Notes: generated by a model from the letters alone, not told the origin. 64,000 bases of DNA from Streptomyces sp. NBC_00289 (GCF_041435115.1 NZ_CP108046.1:6820001-6884000), one strand, 5' to 3'. Shown: positions 19,064 to 27,677, counted from the first letter of the stretch. Made by a program: numbers and translations.

Positions 19064-20049
19064 CCGGAACCGGAACCGGAGCCGTCTTCCAGGAAACCAG
19101 CGCCCAGCCACGCACGGAGGCCGTGCCGTTCTCCCATCTCTCCCTGGAACTCGGCCACTTGTACATGGAGGACTTCGCCGAGGGGCCCGAGCGACTGCGC
19201 GGGCACTTCGCCGCGGTGCGCCCCTGGGTGGAGGCCGCCCGTGCCTCGCTCCCTCCGCTCCCGGACGGCAAACGGCCCCGGATCAGCACCTGCTTCCTGA
19301 TCGACGACTACTTCAGCCGCCTGGCCACGCCCGCCGAGCTCTTACCGCCCCTGCTCAAGGCGGCCGAACAGGCCGGCCTGACCATCGACTACCTGGCCCG
19401 CGAGTCCGGCTGCGCCGCCACCGATCCCCGCCGGCCGGAACGCGGCGGCCTCGCCGAGTTCGTCCTGGGCCGGCTCGTCGAGACACCGCCACCCGGCAGC
19501 AGGGGTTTCCGGCCGCCCCTCAGCCGGACCGGCTGGCTCACCAACGGGCGTCGCGCCCCGGCGCAGCGTACGGCGGCCGCGCTGAGCGCCGCACCCTCCT
19601 GGCAGCCCCCCAGCGAGACCGGTGCGCGCGGTCACTCCGTCTTCGTGGACGTCGAGTTGTGGGACGAGAACGCGGACCGCCGCACCTGGTCCTGCGCCTT
19701 CCTGGCCGCCGTCTGGCAACTGGCCCGCCTCGGACTGCTCCGTGACAACGGCAAGGCCGTCCTCGCCCCCACCGGCTGGGACCCGGCCGCCTTCCCCGAC
19801 GACTGGGACGCGTTGCCGCCGCTGCTCCGGCTCAACCCGTCCGCGGCGCCCTTCACCGCGTACTACACGTGCAGCGTCCTGCCCTCCCGGTTCCTGCCCG
19901 TCGAGCACGCCGTGCGTGTCATCCTCGAGCAGACCCAGGTGGACGCCGGAGCGCTCGGCCAGGTGGTAGGGCGTGCCGCCGACGAGGACTTCCCCGTGCC
20001 CGCCGGTGTCGTGGAGCGCACGTCCTACGTGTTCCCGCCGGGGCTGTGA
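19060..20049 (+). CDS. SCO2522-like protein of unknown function
   Basis: A 329-residue soluble protein starting at a GTG that overlaps the P-loop gene's stop. The recognisable blocks are FSHLSLELGHLYMEDF near the N-terminus, RISTCFLIDDYFSRL in the first third, and HSVFVDVELWDENADRRTWSCAFLAAVWQLARLGLL in the second half (conserved-looking, no known active site). AFTAYYTCSVLPSRFLPVEHAVRVIL follows. No signal peptide or transmembrane segments. The DDYF block could be a divergent catalytic or metal site, but I cannot support a function. One base separates its stop from the next ATG. Confidence 0.78.
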   Translation: MTGTGTGAVFQETSAQPRTEAVPFSHLSLELGHLYMEDFAEGPERLRGHFAAVRPWVEAARASLPPLPDGKRPRISTCFLIDDYFSRLATPAELLPPLLKAAEQAGLTIDYLARESGCAATDPRRPERGGLAEFVLGRLVETPPPGSRGFRPPLSRTGWLTNGRRAPAQRTAAALSAAPSWQPPSETGARGHSVFVDVELWDENADRRTWSCAFLAAVWQLARLGLLRDNGKAVLAPTGWDPAAFPDDWDALPPLLRLNPSAAPFTAYYTCSVLPSRFLPVEHAVRVILEQTQVDAGALGQVVGRAADEDFPVPAGVVERTSYVFPPGL

Positions 20050-20050
20050 C

Positions 20051-21034
20051 ATGGGCGCCCCGGGGGAGACGGCACGCCCGGTGCTGGCCTGCGGCGAGGT
20101 GCGCACGTGTCTGCTGCCGTGCCGTGACGCCGTGAGCGCGGCGGTGGCCGAGCGGCTGCTCACCCTGCGCGCCGACGAACGCGTCCGCGTCTCCCAGCGC
20201 CCCAACCTCCACGCCGTCTCGCCCGAGGTCCTCACGGGCGTCGACTGCCGGCTGCCCACCGGCAACCGGGGCAAGGTCCGCGCGGTCGGTACGGTGGCGG
20301 CCCGCGCGAGCCTCACCGAGGGCCGGGTGCTCCAGGCGACGGCGTACTTCTCCGCACCGGCCGCCGGCCCGGACCGCCGCCGGCCCTGGGGCTACTACCT
20401 GACCCGGCCCGGCCAACTGCTGCCGGTCGGCAGGCTGGCCGAAACAGTCGTCGCCGATGCCTTGCTGACGGAGCGTTGGCAGCCGGGCGCCGACGAGCTC
20501 GACATCGGCTCGATCGCCGAAGGGCTCCTCTCGACGATCTCCCGCAAACACCGACTCCTCGACTACGACGCCCCCCTCACGTCCGCCACCACCAGCCTGC
20601 GGTGGGCCGCGCTACCCGCGGCGGACGGCCGGGGAGCGCGGCTGGAACGCTTCACCGTGGCCGCCGACGGCGTACGCCTTGTGCGACTGAGGGTGCCGAA
20701 CGGCACCGAACCCGCGGCGGTGGCCCGGCTCGCCGAGGATTTCGCCCTGCACGACTGGTTGTTGACGACGGTCGTGGACAAACTGGACGGCATCAGGCTC
20801 GGGTCCGCGGACGGGGCCGGGACGCTCAAGGTGCTGGGCCCGCTCGTCGATCATCTGCTGCACCTGTGGATGCCGAGGACCCGGCTGGACCGGTCGCTGG
20901 GCGTCCTGTGGGACGTACTCGAAGAGGAACCCGGCTTCAGCCGACAGTGGCAGACCTTGGTACAGCGCGTCCGTGACCAGCTGGCCCTGCACGCCGCGAC
21001 GGCGCGGCGCGAGCTCCTGTCGGCGGGGCCCTGA
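20051..21034 (+). CDS. SCO2521-like protein of unknown function
   Basis: A 327-residue protein with an N-terminal half rich in beta-prone segments (VLACGEVRTCLLPCRDAV; SPEVLTGVDCRLPTGNRGKVRAVGTVAARASL) and a helical C-terminal half (WLLTTVVDKLDGIRL; GPLVDHLLHLWMPRTRLDRSLGVLWDVLEEE). The phrase VDCRLPTGNRGKVRAVG is the most distinctive. ATG 20051 starts immediately after the previous stop; the longer frame from 19973 overlaps the preceding gene and was not used. I recall it as the SCO2521 family. Function unknown; operon context ties it to the P-loop protein. Confidence 0.78.
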   Translation: MGAPGETARPVLACGEVRTCLLPCRDAVSAAVAERLLTLRADERVRVSQRPNLHAVSPEVLTGVDCRLPTGNRGKVRAVGTVAARASLTEGRVLQATAYFSAPAAGPDRRRPWGYYLTRPGQLLPVGRLAETVVADALLTERWQPGADELDIGSIAEGLLSTISRKHRLLDYDAPLTSATTSLRWAALPAADGRGARLERFTVAADGVRLVRLRVPNGTEPAAVARLAEDFALHDWLLTTVVDKLDGIRLGSADGAGTLKVLGPLVDHLLHLWMPRTRLDRSLGVLWDVLEEEPGFSRQWQTLVQRVRDQLALHAATARRELLSAGP

Positions 21035-21073
21035 TCGCGGAGGACAGGAACATCCCAACGGGGGGAGAAAGAG

Positions 21074-22054
21074 ATGAATCCACCGATACCGCCGCGCAAC
21101 AACACCGCTCCTACGGGCAGAAGTGAGCGGGACAGAGACGACGGCGCACGGTCGCTGCTCCAGAAGCTCCTGATCACCGTGGTGACGGGTGGCGTGGCCT
21201 ATGTGCTGACGAACGTGATCTCCCCGTCCCAGGACGACCTGTGGCGGGTGGTCGTGTCCGTGCTCTTCGGCGGTGCGATCCTGATCGTCCAGTTCATGAT
21301 CACCTTCGCGCACCAGCTCGGTGAGCTGAGGGACGTGGTCGAGCAGCGCTTCGTCGACATCGGCCGGGCGACCAAGCTCTTCAACGAGGTGGAGCAACTG
21401 CGCGACGACGGGGTGCCCCGGCTGGCCGAGCACGCCACGAAAGTGGTCGCCATGGGGCCGACGATCCTGCACGAGTTCGCGCACCAGGAGATCGACCGGC
21501 TCGCCGGCTACATGTACAACTTCGCCAACCTGCACGCCAAGTCGCCCGGTGAGAACCACGACTGGCTGCTGACCCTCACCCGGTGCGCCCGGACCTCCGT
21601 GGACGCCATCAGCACCTCCGTCGACCGGGACTTCTGGAGCAGCGAGCCCGCGGGCCGCTATCTGGAGGCGCAGAGCGAGGCGGTCGAGCGCGGGGTCCGG
21701 GTGCGCCGGCTGCACGTGGTGAAGAGCCCCGAGGAGATCGCACTGCTGGACCAACTCCGCGAGGAGCAGCGGGGGATCGGCATCGACGTGCGGGTCGTGG
21801 CCCTGCCCCAACTGCCGATGTACGCCCAGCGGGGCAAGATGATCGACTTCATCCTCTTCGACGGAGCGCTCTCCTACGAGATCACCGCGGACCAGATGAA
21901 CGTGCCCTCGTGGACGACGGTGGACGCCACCCAGAAGGAAGTGCAGGAGCGGCTGAAGCGCTTCACCGAGCTGTGGAACATCAGCGACGTCAGCCCGAAC
22001 GGCTTACCCGACTCGCTCCGCGCGGCGACCAACCCGCCGGATTCGGGCGACTAG
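21074..22054 (+). CDS. Membrane-anchored protein with PLD-like domain
   Basis: A 326-residue protein: a short cytoplasmic tail, two transmembrane helices (about 30-50, LLITVVTGGVAYVLTNVI, and 58-78, VSVLFGGAILIVQFMITFA), a helical linker, and a soluble domain from about 150. The core RCARTSVDAISTSVDRDFW ... YLEAQSEAVERGVRVRRLHVV resembles the phospholipase-D-fold sensor-like domains found at the end of various signalling proteins. No HKD catalytic motif is present. A GGGGGAGAAAGAG site precedes ATG 21074. It is the last gene of the six-gene operon and would place the system at the membrane. Confidence 0.72.
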   Translation: MNPPIPPRNNTAPTGRSERDRDDGARSLLQKLLITVVTGGVAYVLTNVISPSQDDLWRVVVSVLFGGAILIVQFMITFAHQLGELRDVVEQRFVDIGRATKLFNEVEQLRDDGVPRLAEHATKVVAMGPTILHEFAHQEIDRLAGYMYNFANLHAKSPGENHDWLLTLTRCARTSVDAISTSVDRDFWSSEPAGRYLEAQSEAVERGVRVRRLHVVKSPEEIALLDQLREEQRGIGIDVRVVALPQLPMYAQRGKMIDFILFDGALSYEITADQMNVPSWTTVDATQKEVQERLKRFTELWNISDVSPNGLPDSLRAATNPPDSGD

Positions 22055-22165
22055 CGCCGCGGGGGCAACGTTTGCGCGACGGGGCGAACGTGCGTGAACC
22101 GTCGGCCCGACCGGCCCGTCTGCCCTGACCTGCGCTTGTAGTGCACAGACTCCTGCCGAGTGTAG

Positions 22166-22429
22166 GTGCACGACGTCACTTCCCAGACGCGAAGAGTGAA
22201 ACTCGGAAAGCTGGGGATCAAGGTGACGGCACACCACTCGGCGCTCTGCGCCGAAGAAGCGGAGGCAGCGGTGAAGGAATTGCGCGAGGCGCTGGACAAA
22301 GCCGGAATTACTCCTCCCTCGCTGGGGCTCCACCCGGTGAGTCCTGCGCGGGAGGCGCCCGGTCCGCTCGTGGAAACCCGCCGGTGTTCCGGGCAGACCG
22401 CGCGGCGCATCGCGGCGGCGGGGCGGTGA
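22166..22429 (+). CDS. Small conserved-type protein, upstream partner
   Basis: An 87-codon ORF with a basic helical core, VKLGKLGIKVTAHHSALCAEEAEAAVKELREALDKAGI (positively charged start, amphipathic helix), and a Pro-rich tail. GTG starts at 22166, 22196 and 22223 are all possible; none has a strong ribosome site. Its TGA overlaps the GTG of the next ORF (GTGA), which argues that both are translated. Short helical proteins paired in this way recur in Streptomyces, but I cannot name a function. Confidence 0.55.
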   Translation: MHDVTSQTRRVKLGKLGIKVTAHHSALCAEEAEAAVKELREALDKAGITPPSLGLHPVSPAREAPGPLVETRRCSGQTARRIAAAGR

Positions 22430-22641
22430 ACCCCGCCGTCGGGGCGTATGTCGTGGACGGCCGCAGCGGAAGGCTCGGGATCGTCATGGGGCACGAAGGA
22501 CCCTACGTACAGCTGAGGCCGTACGGCGGCGGCCGGGAGTGGGACGCCGAGCCGGGAGCCGTGCGGCACGCGACGCCGGCCGAGCGGCTCAGCGCGGCGA
22601 CGGCGTACGCCAACGCACGCAGCCGGGGCGAGGTGCCTTGA
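22426..22641 (+). CDS. Small beta-rich protein coupled to the preceding ORF
   Basis: A 71-residue protein, VNPAVGAYVVDGRSGRLGIVMGHEGPYVQLRPYGGGREWD, with alternating hydrophobic/polar residues that suggest a small beta-barrel, then a helical end (TPAERLSAATAYANARSRG). It starts at a GTG that overlaps the stop of the 22166 ORF. It ends about 70 bp before recO. It resembles short Streptomyces proteins found beside regulators. No function assigned. Confidence 0.6.
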   Translation: MNPAVGAYVVDGRSGRLGIVMGHEGPYVQLRPYGGGREWDAEPGAVRHATPAERLSAATAYANARSRGEVP

Positions 22642-22713
22642 AGCGGGGCCCGGCCGAAACGAAAGCGGCCGGCCCGGCCCGGAGCGCGTGCGCCGTAAGA
22701 GAGAATGGGCCAC

Positions 22714-23460
22714 ATGAGTCTGTTCCGCGACGACGGCATCGTGCTGCGCACCCAGAAGCTGGGTGAGGCGGACCGGATCATCACTCTGCTCACGCGCGGG
22801 CACGGGCGGGTACGCGCGGTGGCGCGCGGGGTGCGGCGCACCAAGTCCAAGTTCGGGGCCCGCCTGGAGCCCTTCTCGCACGTCGACGTGCAGTTCTTCG
22901 CGCGGGGGAGCGAGCTGATCGGGCGCGGCCTGCCGCTGTGTACGCAGAGCGAGACCATCGCGCCGTACGGCGGCGGGATCGTCAGCGACTACGGCCGCTA
23001 CACCGCCGGCACCGCCATGCTCGAGACGGCGGAGCGGTTCACGGATCACGAGGGGGAGCCGGCGGTGCAGCAGTACCTGCTGCTCGTCGGCGCCCTGCGC
23101 ACCCTCGCCCGCGGCGAGCACGCCTCGCATCTCGTTCTGGACGCCTTCCTGCTGCGGTCTCTCGCCGTCAACGGCTACGCCCCGAGCTTCGGCGACTGCG
23201 CGAAGTGCGGGCTGCCGGGGCCGAACCGGTTCTTCTCCGTCGCCTCGGGCGGCTCCGTCTGCGTCGACTGCCGGGTGCCCGGCAGCGTCGTACCCTCGCC
23301 GCGGACCCTCGAACTGCTCGGTGCGCTGCTTACGGGAGACTGGGAGAACGCGGACGCGTGCGAGGCACGGTACGTCCGCGAGGGGAGCGGGCTGGTGTCC
23401 GCGTATCTGCACTGGCACATGGAGCGCGGACTGCGTTCGCTGCGCTACGTGGAGAAGTAG
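22714..23460 (+). CDS. recO: DNA repair protein RecO
   Basis: RecO mediates RecA loading and strand annealing in the RecFOR recombination pathway. The 248-residue protein begins with the OB-fold (MSLFRDDGIVLRTQKLGEADRIITLLTRGHGRVRAVARG). It then has the helical RecO C-terminal domain with the zinc site CAKCGLPG ... CVDC (two CxxC pairs). ATG 22714 (MSLFRDDG) is the usual Streptomyces start. It lies 30 bp upstream of uppS, the conserved recO-uppS pair of actinobacteria. Confidence 0.96.
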   Translation: MSLFRDDGIVLRTQKLGEADRIITLLTRGHGRVRAVARGVRRTKSKFGARLEPFSHVDVQFFARGSELIGRGLPLCTQSETIAPYGGGIVSDYGRYTAGTAMLETAERFTDHEGEPAVQQYLLLVGALRTLARGEHASHLVLDAFLLRSLAVNGYAPSFGDCAKCGLPGPNRFFSVASGGSVCVDCRVPGSVVPSPRTLELLGALLTGDWENADACEARYVREGSGLVSAYLHWHMERGLRSLRYVEK

Positions 23461-23490
23461 AAGCAACGGACCGAGGGAGACGAGAACCAC

Positions 23491-24330
23491 ATGGCTGTAC
23501 GCGGGATCCTGGGGCGCCGGCGCCGCGAGTACAAGACGCCGGATCCGCATCCGTCCGGTGCTCGCCCGCCGAAGCTCCCGGGTGAGCTGGTCCCCGAACA
23601 CGTGGCGATCGTCATGGACGGAAACGGCCGCTGGGCCAAGCAGCGCGGGCTGCCGCGCACCGAGGGGCACAAGGTCGGCGCCGAGCAGGTTCTCGACGTG
23701 CTGCAGGGCGCGGTCGAGATGGGTGTGCGGAACATCTCGCTGTACGCCTTCTCCACCGAGAACTGGAAGCGCTCGCCCGACGAGGTCCGCTTCCTGATGA
23801 ACTTCAACCGCGACTTCATCCGCAAGAGCCGTGACCAGCTCGACGAGCTCGGCATTCGCGTGCGCTGGGTGGGCCGGATGCCCAAGCTGTGGAAGTCGGT
23901 CGCCAAGGAGCTCCAGATCGCCCAGGAGCAGACCAAGGACAACGACCGTCTGACCCTGTACTTCTGCATGAACTACGGCGGCCGGGCGGAGATCGCGGAC
24001 GCGGCGCAGGCCCTCGCGGAGGATGTGAAGGCGGGCCGCCTGGACCCCTCGAAGGTCGACGAGAAGACCCTCGCGAAGTACCTGTACTACCCGGACATGC
24101 CGGACGTCGACCTGTTCCTGCGGCCGAGCGGCGAGCAGCGCACCTCCAACTACCTGCTCTGGCAGAGCGCGTACGCGGAGATGGTCTTCCAGGACGTGCT
24201 GTGGCCGGACTTCGACCGCCGTGACCTGTGGCGGGCGTGCGTGGAGTTCGCGTCCCGGGACCGCCGCTTCGGCGGCGCCACGCCGAACGAGGTGCTGTTG
24301 TCCCTGGAAGGCGGGCAGGCCACCCCGTAG
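23491..24330 (+). CDS. uppS: Isoprenyl (undecaprenyl-type) diphosphate synthase
   Basis: A cis-prenyltransferase of 279 residues that extends an allylic diphosphate with isopentenyl diphosphate to make the lipid carrier for cell-wall glycans. Diagnostic motifs: [18 protein letters not shown] with the catalytic aspartate, [24 protein letters not shown], and the C-terminal [27 protein letters not shown] 23491 follows GAGGGAGA by about 9 bp. It is cotranscribed with recO by spacing. The product chain length is not decided by sequence alone. Confidence 0.96.
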   Translation: MAVRGILGRRRREYKTPDPHPSGARPPKLPGELVPEHVAIVMDGNGRWAKQRGLPRTEGHKVGAEQVLDVLQGAVEMGVRNISLYAFSTENWKRSPDEVRFLMNFNRDFIRKSRDQLDELGIRVRWVGRMPKLWKSVAKELQIAQEQTKDNDRLTLYFCMNYGGRAEIADAAQALAEDVKAGRLDPSKVDEKTLAKYLYYPDMPDVDLFLRPSGEQRTSNYLLWQSAYAEMVFQDVLWPDFDRRDLWRACVEFASRDRRFGGATPNEVLLSLEGGQATP

Positions 24331-24384
24331 CCACCCGGGGTGCGGGACCGCCGCGATCGGCCGACCGCGATCGGCCGGCAGCGA

Positions 24385-24807
24385 TCAGCCGGCCGTGGCG
24401 GCGGTCGCGCAGTCGGAGCAGGTCCCGAAGATCTCCACCGTGTGGGCCACGTTCACATAGCCGTGTTCGGCGGCGATGGACTCGGCCCACGTCTCCACGG
24501 CCGGGCCCTCGACCTCGACGGCCTTGCCGCAGACGCGGCAGACCAGGTGGTGATGGTGGTCACCGGTGGAGCAGCGGCGGTAGACGGACTCGCCGTCGGA
24601 CGTGCGCAGGACGTCGACCTCGCCGGCGTCGGCGAGGTTCTGGAGCGTGCGGTAGACCGTGGTGAGGCCGACGGAGTCGCCCTTGTGCTTGAGCATGTCG
24701 TGCAGTTCCTGGGCACTGCGGAACTCGTCCACCTCGTCGAGGGCCGCCGCGACGGCAGCCCGCTGCCGGGTGGAGCGGCCCTTCACGGGCGGTCCAGCGG
24801 TCGTCAC
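24385..24807 (-). CDS. zur: Zinc uptake regulator, Fur family
   Basis: A 140-residue Fur-family repressor. The winged helix is RQRAAVAAALDEVDEFRSAQELHDML ... VGLTTVYRTLQNLADAGEVD. The metal-binding part has DHHHHLVCRVCG and a second CSDC pair near the end, giving the structural zinc site and regulatory sites. Zur represses zinc uptake genes when zinc is plentiful. I start at GTG 24807 (VTTAGPPVKGRSTRQ) because AGGAGG stands 8 bp upstream. It lies directly downstream of the zinc ABC genes on the same strand, as in S. coelicolor. Confidence 0.95.
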   Translation of the reverse strand: MTTAGPPVKGRSTRQRAAVAAALDEVDEFRSAQELHDMLKHKGDSVGLTTVYRTLQNLADAGEVDVLRTSDGESVYRRCSTGDHHHHLVCRVCGKAVEVEGPAVETWAESIAAEHGYVNVAHTVEIFGTCSDCATAATAG

Positions 24808-24866
24808 CGGTTGCCTCCTAGCGTCTGCGCTTGCCGGGCCATTGTGCCAGTCCGGCCTGTCAGCGG

Positions 24867-25769
24867 TCAGACGCCGACCTTGCCGTCGGCTGCCCGGCCG
24901 GCCGGAATCGTGCACTCCGTGGGATCCCCGGCGGGCTGTGCGGCGGCCAGCGCACGCGCGCGGCGCCGGGCCAGCGGGGTGGCGAGGACCGTGAGCACGA
25001 AGAACGCGGCGATGGCCAACAGCACGATCGTCGCACCGGGCGGCACGTAGTGGTAGTACGACGTGACGGTGCCGCTGATGGTCACGGTCACGCCGATCGC
25101 CACCGCGACGGCGAAGGTCGCCGCGAAGCTGCGGGTGAGCTGCTGGGCGGCGGCCACCGGGACCACCATCAGCGCGGAGACCAGGAGCAGCCCGACGACC
25201 CGCATCGCGACCGTCACCGTGACCGCCGCCGTGACCGCGGTCAGCAGGTTGAGCGCGCGCACCGGCAGGCCCGTGACCCGGGCGAACTCCTCGTCCTGGC
25301 TAACCGCGAAGAGCTGGCGGCGCAGGCCCAGGGTGACCAGCATCACGAATCCCGCGAGCAGGCTGATCGCCGTCACGTCCGACTCCGAGACGGTCGTGAG
25401 GGAGCCGAAGAGGTACGACATGAGGTTGGCGTTGGAGCCGCCCGGCGCGAGGTTGATGAGCATCACGCCGCCGGCCATGCCGCCGTAGAAGAGCATCGCG
25501 AGGGCGATGTCGCCCCGTGTCCTGCCGTACCAGCGGATCAGCTCCATCAGGACGGCGCCGAGCACCGAGACGGCGGTCGCCATCCACACCGGGGAGGTGG
25601 AGAGCAGGAAGCCGAGGCCGACGCCGGTCATCGCGACATGGCCGATGCCGTCGCCCAGCAGGGCCTGGCGGCGCTGCACGAGGTAGATGCCGACGGCGGG
25701 GGCGGTGATGCCGACCAGGACGGCGGCGACCAGCGCCCGCTGCATGAAGGGGAAGTCGAGGAAGGTCAT
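24867..25769 (-). CDS. znuB: Zinc ABC transporter permease
   Basis: A 300-residue ABC-3 family inner-membrane permease with about eight helices. GIYLVQRRQALLGDGIGHVAMTGVGLGF near the N-terminus and the conserved cytoplasmic segment QDEEFARVTGLPVRALNLL are typical of ZnuB/MntB-type metal permeases. Its ATG shares one base with the stop of the ATPase gene, so the two are coupled. With the ATPase and the binding lipoprotein it imports Zn(II). Metal specificity is inferred from the zur neighbour and the lipoprotein. Confidence 0.93.
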   Translation of the reverse strand: MTFLDFPFMQRALVAAVLVGITAPAVGIYLVQRRQALLGDGIGHVAMTGVGLGFLLSTSPVWMATAVSVLGAVLMELIRWYGRTRGDIALAMLFYGGMAGGVMLINLAPGGSNANLMSYLFGSLTTVSESDVTAISLLAGFVMLVTLGLRRQLFAVSQDEEFARVTGLPVRALNLLTAVTAAVTVTVAMRVVGLLLVSALMVVPVAAAQQLTRSFAATFAVAVAIGVTVTISGTVTSYYHYVPPGATIVLLAIAAFFVLTVLATPLARRRARALAAAQPAGDPTECTIPAGRAADGKVGV

Positions 25770-26566
25770 CAGCTCAGCAGTCCCGTGCGGATCGGTTCGG
25801 TGCCCGCGGGCGCGTGCGGGTGGACGTGGTCGTGGCCGGGCAGCGCGTGCTGGCCGACCGCTCGCGGGGGCGGGCCGTCGTGCACCACGCAGCCGTCGCG
25901 CAGGACGACCGCCCGGTCGATCAGCGGCTCCAGGGGGCCCAGTTCGTGCAGGACGAGCAGAACCGACGTGCCGGCGGCGACCTGTTCGCGCAGCGTCCCG
26001 GCGAGCACCTCCTGGCTGGCCAGGTCGACGCCGGCCATCGGCTCGTCCATGATCAGCAGTTCGGGCTCGGCGGCGAGCGCGCGGGCGATCAGGACACGCT
26101 GGTGCTGTCCGCCGGAGAGGGCGTTCACGGAGTCCTTGGCCCGGTCGGCCATACCGACGAGCTCCAGGGCCCGCCGTACGGCCGCGTGGTCGGCCTTGCG
26201 CAGCATGCCGAAGCGGGCGGCGGACAGCCGGCCGGAGGAGACGATCTCGGTGACCGTGGCGGGCACCCCGCCCGCGGCCGTCGTGCGCTGCGGTACGTAG
26301 CCCACGCGCCGCCAGTCGCGGAAGCGGCGGCGCGGGGTGCCGAACAGCTCGATCTCACCGGCGCTGACCGGGACCTGGCCGATGACGCTGCGCACGGCGG
26401 TCGACTTGCCGGAGCCGTTCGCGCCGAGCAGCGCGACGACCTCGCCGGGGTGCACCGTGAGGTCGATGCCGCGCAGGACGGGGCGCGAGCCCAGCTCGGC
26501 GCGTACCCCGCGCAGCGATATGACGGGCTCGCCCATGACGTCCATGCCGCCTTCCGTGACGATCAC
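25769..26566 (-). CDS. znuC: Zinc ABC transporter ATP-binding protein
   Basis: An ABC ATPase of about 265 residues with Walker A GANGSGKST, the signature LSGGQHQRVLIARAL and Walker B LLIMDEPMAGVD. The His-rich tail (HALPGHDHVHPHAP) could bind zinc. GTG 26566 overlaps the lipoprotein gene's TGA (GTGA); ATGs at 26545 and 26536 (MGEPVISLRG) are alternative starts closer to the first domain strand. Second gene of the lipoprotein-ATPase-permease operon. Confidence 0.93.
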   Translation of the reverse strand: MIVTEGGMDVMGEPVISLRGVRAELGSRPVLRGIDLTVHPGEVVALLGANGSGKSTAVRSVIGQVPVSAGEIELFGTPRRRFRDWRRVGYVPQRTTAAGGVPATVTEIVSSGRLSAARFGMLRKADHAAVRRALELVGMADRAKDSVNALSGGQHQRVLIARALAAEPELLIMDEPMAGVDLASQEVLAGTLREQVAAGTSVLLVLHELGPLEPLIDRAVVLRDGCVVHDGPPPRAVGQHALPGHDHVHPHAPAGTEPIRTGLLS

Positions 26567-27516
26567 TTGGTTCCCAGGGCCGTCTGCAGCGCCTTGAGGT
26601 TGGCTTCCTGGACCGAGAAGTAGTCCGTGCCCCGGGACTTGGACGTGATGCCCTCGATCGGGTCGAGGACGTCCGTCTTCAGGTCCGCGTCCTTGGCGAC
26701 GGTCTTCGCGGTCTTGTCGCTGACGAGGGTCTCGTAGAACACCGTGGAGACGCCGTCGGCCTTGGCCATCCTCTCAAGGTCCCGTACGCGCGCGGCGCTG
26801 GGCTCGGACTCGGGGTCGAGGCCGTTGATGGCCTCCTCGGTGAGGCCGTAGCGCTCGGCGAGGTAGCCGAAGGCGGCGTGGGTGGTGATGAAGACCTTGG
26901 ACCCGGTGTTCCTCAGGCCGTCCGCGAACTGCGTGTTGAGCCGGTCGAGCTTCTTGACCAGGGCCGCGGTGTTCTTCCGGTAGTCGGCGGCGTGCTTCGG
27001 GTCCGCCTTCTCGAAGGCCTTGCCGACGCCCGTGGCGACCTGGGCGTAGCGCACCGGGTCGAGCCAGATGTGGGGGTCGAGGCCGGACAGTTCCGTGTTC
27101 TCGCCGCTGTCGTGCGCGGCGGAGTGGCCGCCGACCTCGTTGCCGTGCTTCTCGAGCGTGGTGAGGGAGGCGGCGTCGACCTTCGTCCTCACGCCGGACT
27201 GCGAGACCGCGTCGTCGACGGAGGGCTGGAGGTTCTTCAGATACAGGACGGCGTCGGACTGCTCGAGCTGCACGCGCTGCTTGGCGCTGATCTCGAGGTC
27301 GTGCGGTTCCTGGCCGGGCTGGGTGAGGCTGGCGACGTGGACGTGGCTCCCGCCGATCCGCTCGGCGAGGAAGGCCATCGGGTAGAACGACGCGACGACG
27401 TCGAACTTGTCCGTGTTCGCGGCGGCGCTCTCGGTGGAGCAGGCGGAGAGGGTGGCGAGGCCGAGGGCGGTGGCCGCCGCTGCCGCGGTCGCGGGTATGA
27501 GTCGTCGTACGTTCAT
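26563..27516 (-). CDS. znuA: Zinc ABC transporter substrate-binding lipoprotein
   Basis: A 317-residue cluster A-I metal-binding protein. The signal peptide ends in the lipobox LSAC, so it is lipid-anchored outside the membrane. ASFYPMAFLAERIGGSHVHV, the His/Asp-rich insert GHSAAHDSGENTELSGLDPHIWLDP, and FITTHAAFGYLAERYG supply the zinc ligands; FYETLVS follows. A His-containing flexible loop favours zinc over manganese. I chose ATG 27516 (MNVRRLIP); ATG 27525 is possible. Two Zur-box-like palindromes overlap and precede the start. Confidence 0.93.
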   Translation of the reverse strand: MNVRRLIPATAAAAATALGLATLSACSTESAAANTDKFDVVASFYPMAFLAERIGGSHVHVASLTQPGQEPHDLEISAKQRVQLEQSDAVLYLKNLQPSVDDAVSQSGVRTKVDAASLTTLEKHGNEVGGHSAAHDSGENTELSGLDPHIWLDPVRYAQVATGVGKAFEKADPKHAADYRKNTAALVKKLDRLNTQFADGLRNTGSKVFITTHAAFGYLAERYGLTEEAINGLDPESEPSAARVRDLERMAKADGVSTVFYETLVSDKTAKTVAKDADLKTDVLDPIEGITSKSRGTDYFSVQEANLKALQTALGTK

Positions 27517-27552
27517 GACAGTCATTTTCAACAACTATGGAAACCGTTGTCA
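27516..27552 (-). promoter_or_regulatory. Two candidate Zur boxes
   Basis: Two 15-bp imperfect 7-1-7 inverted repeats resemble the Streptomyces Zur consensus TGAAAACGATTTTCA: TGACAGTCATTTTCA (27516-27530) and TGGAAACCGTTGTCA (27538-27552), centres 22 bp apart. Each arm pair matches at five of seven positions. They sit across the znuA start and just upstream, between znuA and the divergent glyS gene. Confidence 0.6.
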
Positions 27553-27677
27553 ACAACGCTGGTGAGAAGTTTGTCCGGGGAACCGATTTGGTTGAGGGGG
27601 AGCCCCCGCCGGTACGCTGAAGCATTCGCTCTGAAGCGTCTCGCTTCGTCGTCCGTCGTCGTTATGAAGAGAGCACC

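Noticed and set aside
22141..22425. Upstream extension of the 71-aa ORF
   Set aside because: The longer frame overlaps the 87-codon ORF entirely and lacks protein-like sequence; the GTGA overlap defines the start better.
24331..24384. CGATCGGCCG repeats between uppS and zur as an operator
   Set aside because: The repeats lie between convergent stops and more likely serve as a terminator or are simple sequence.
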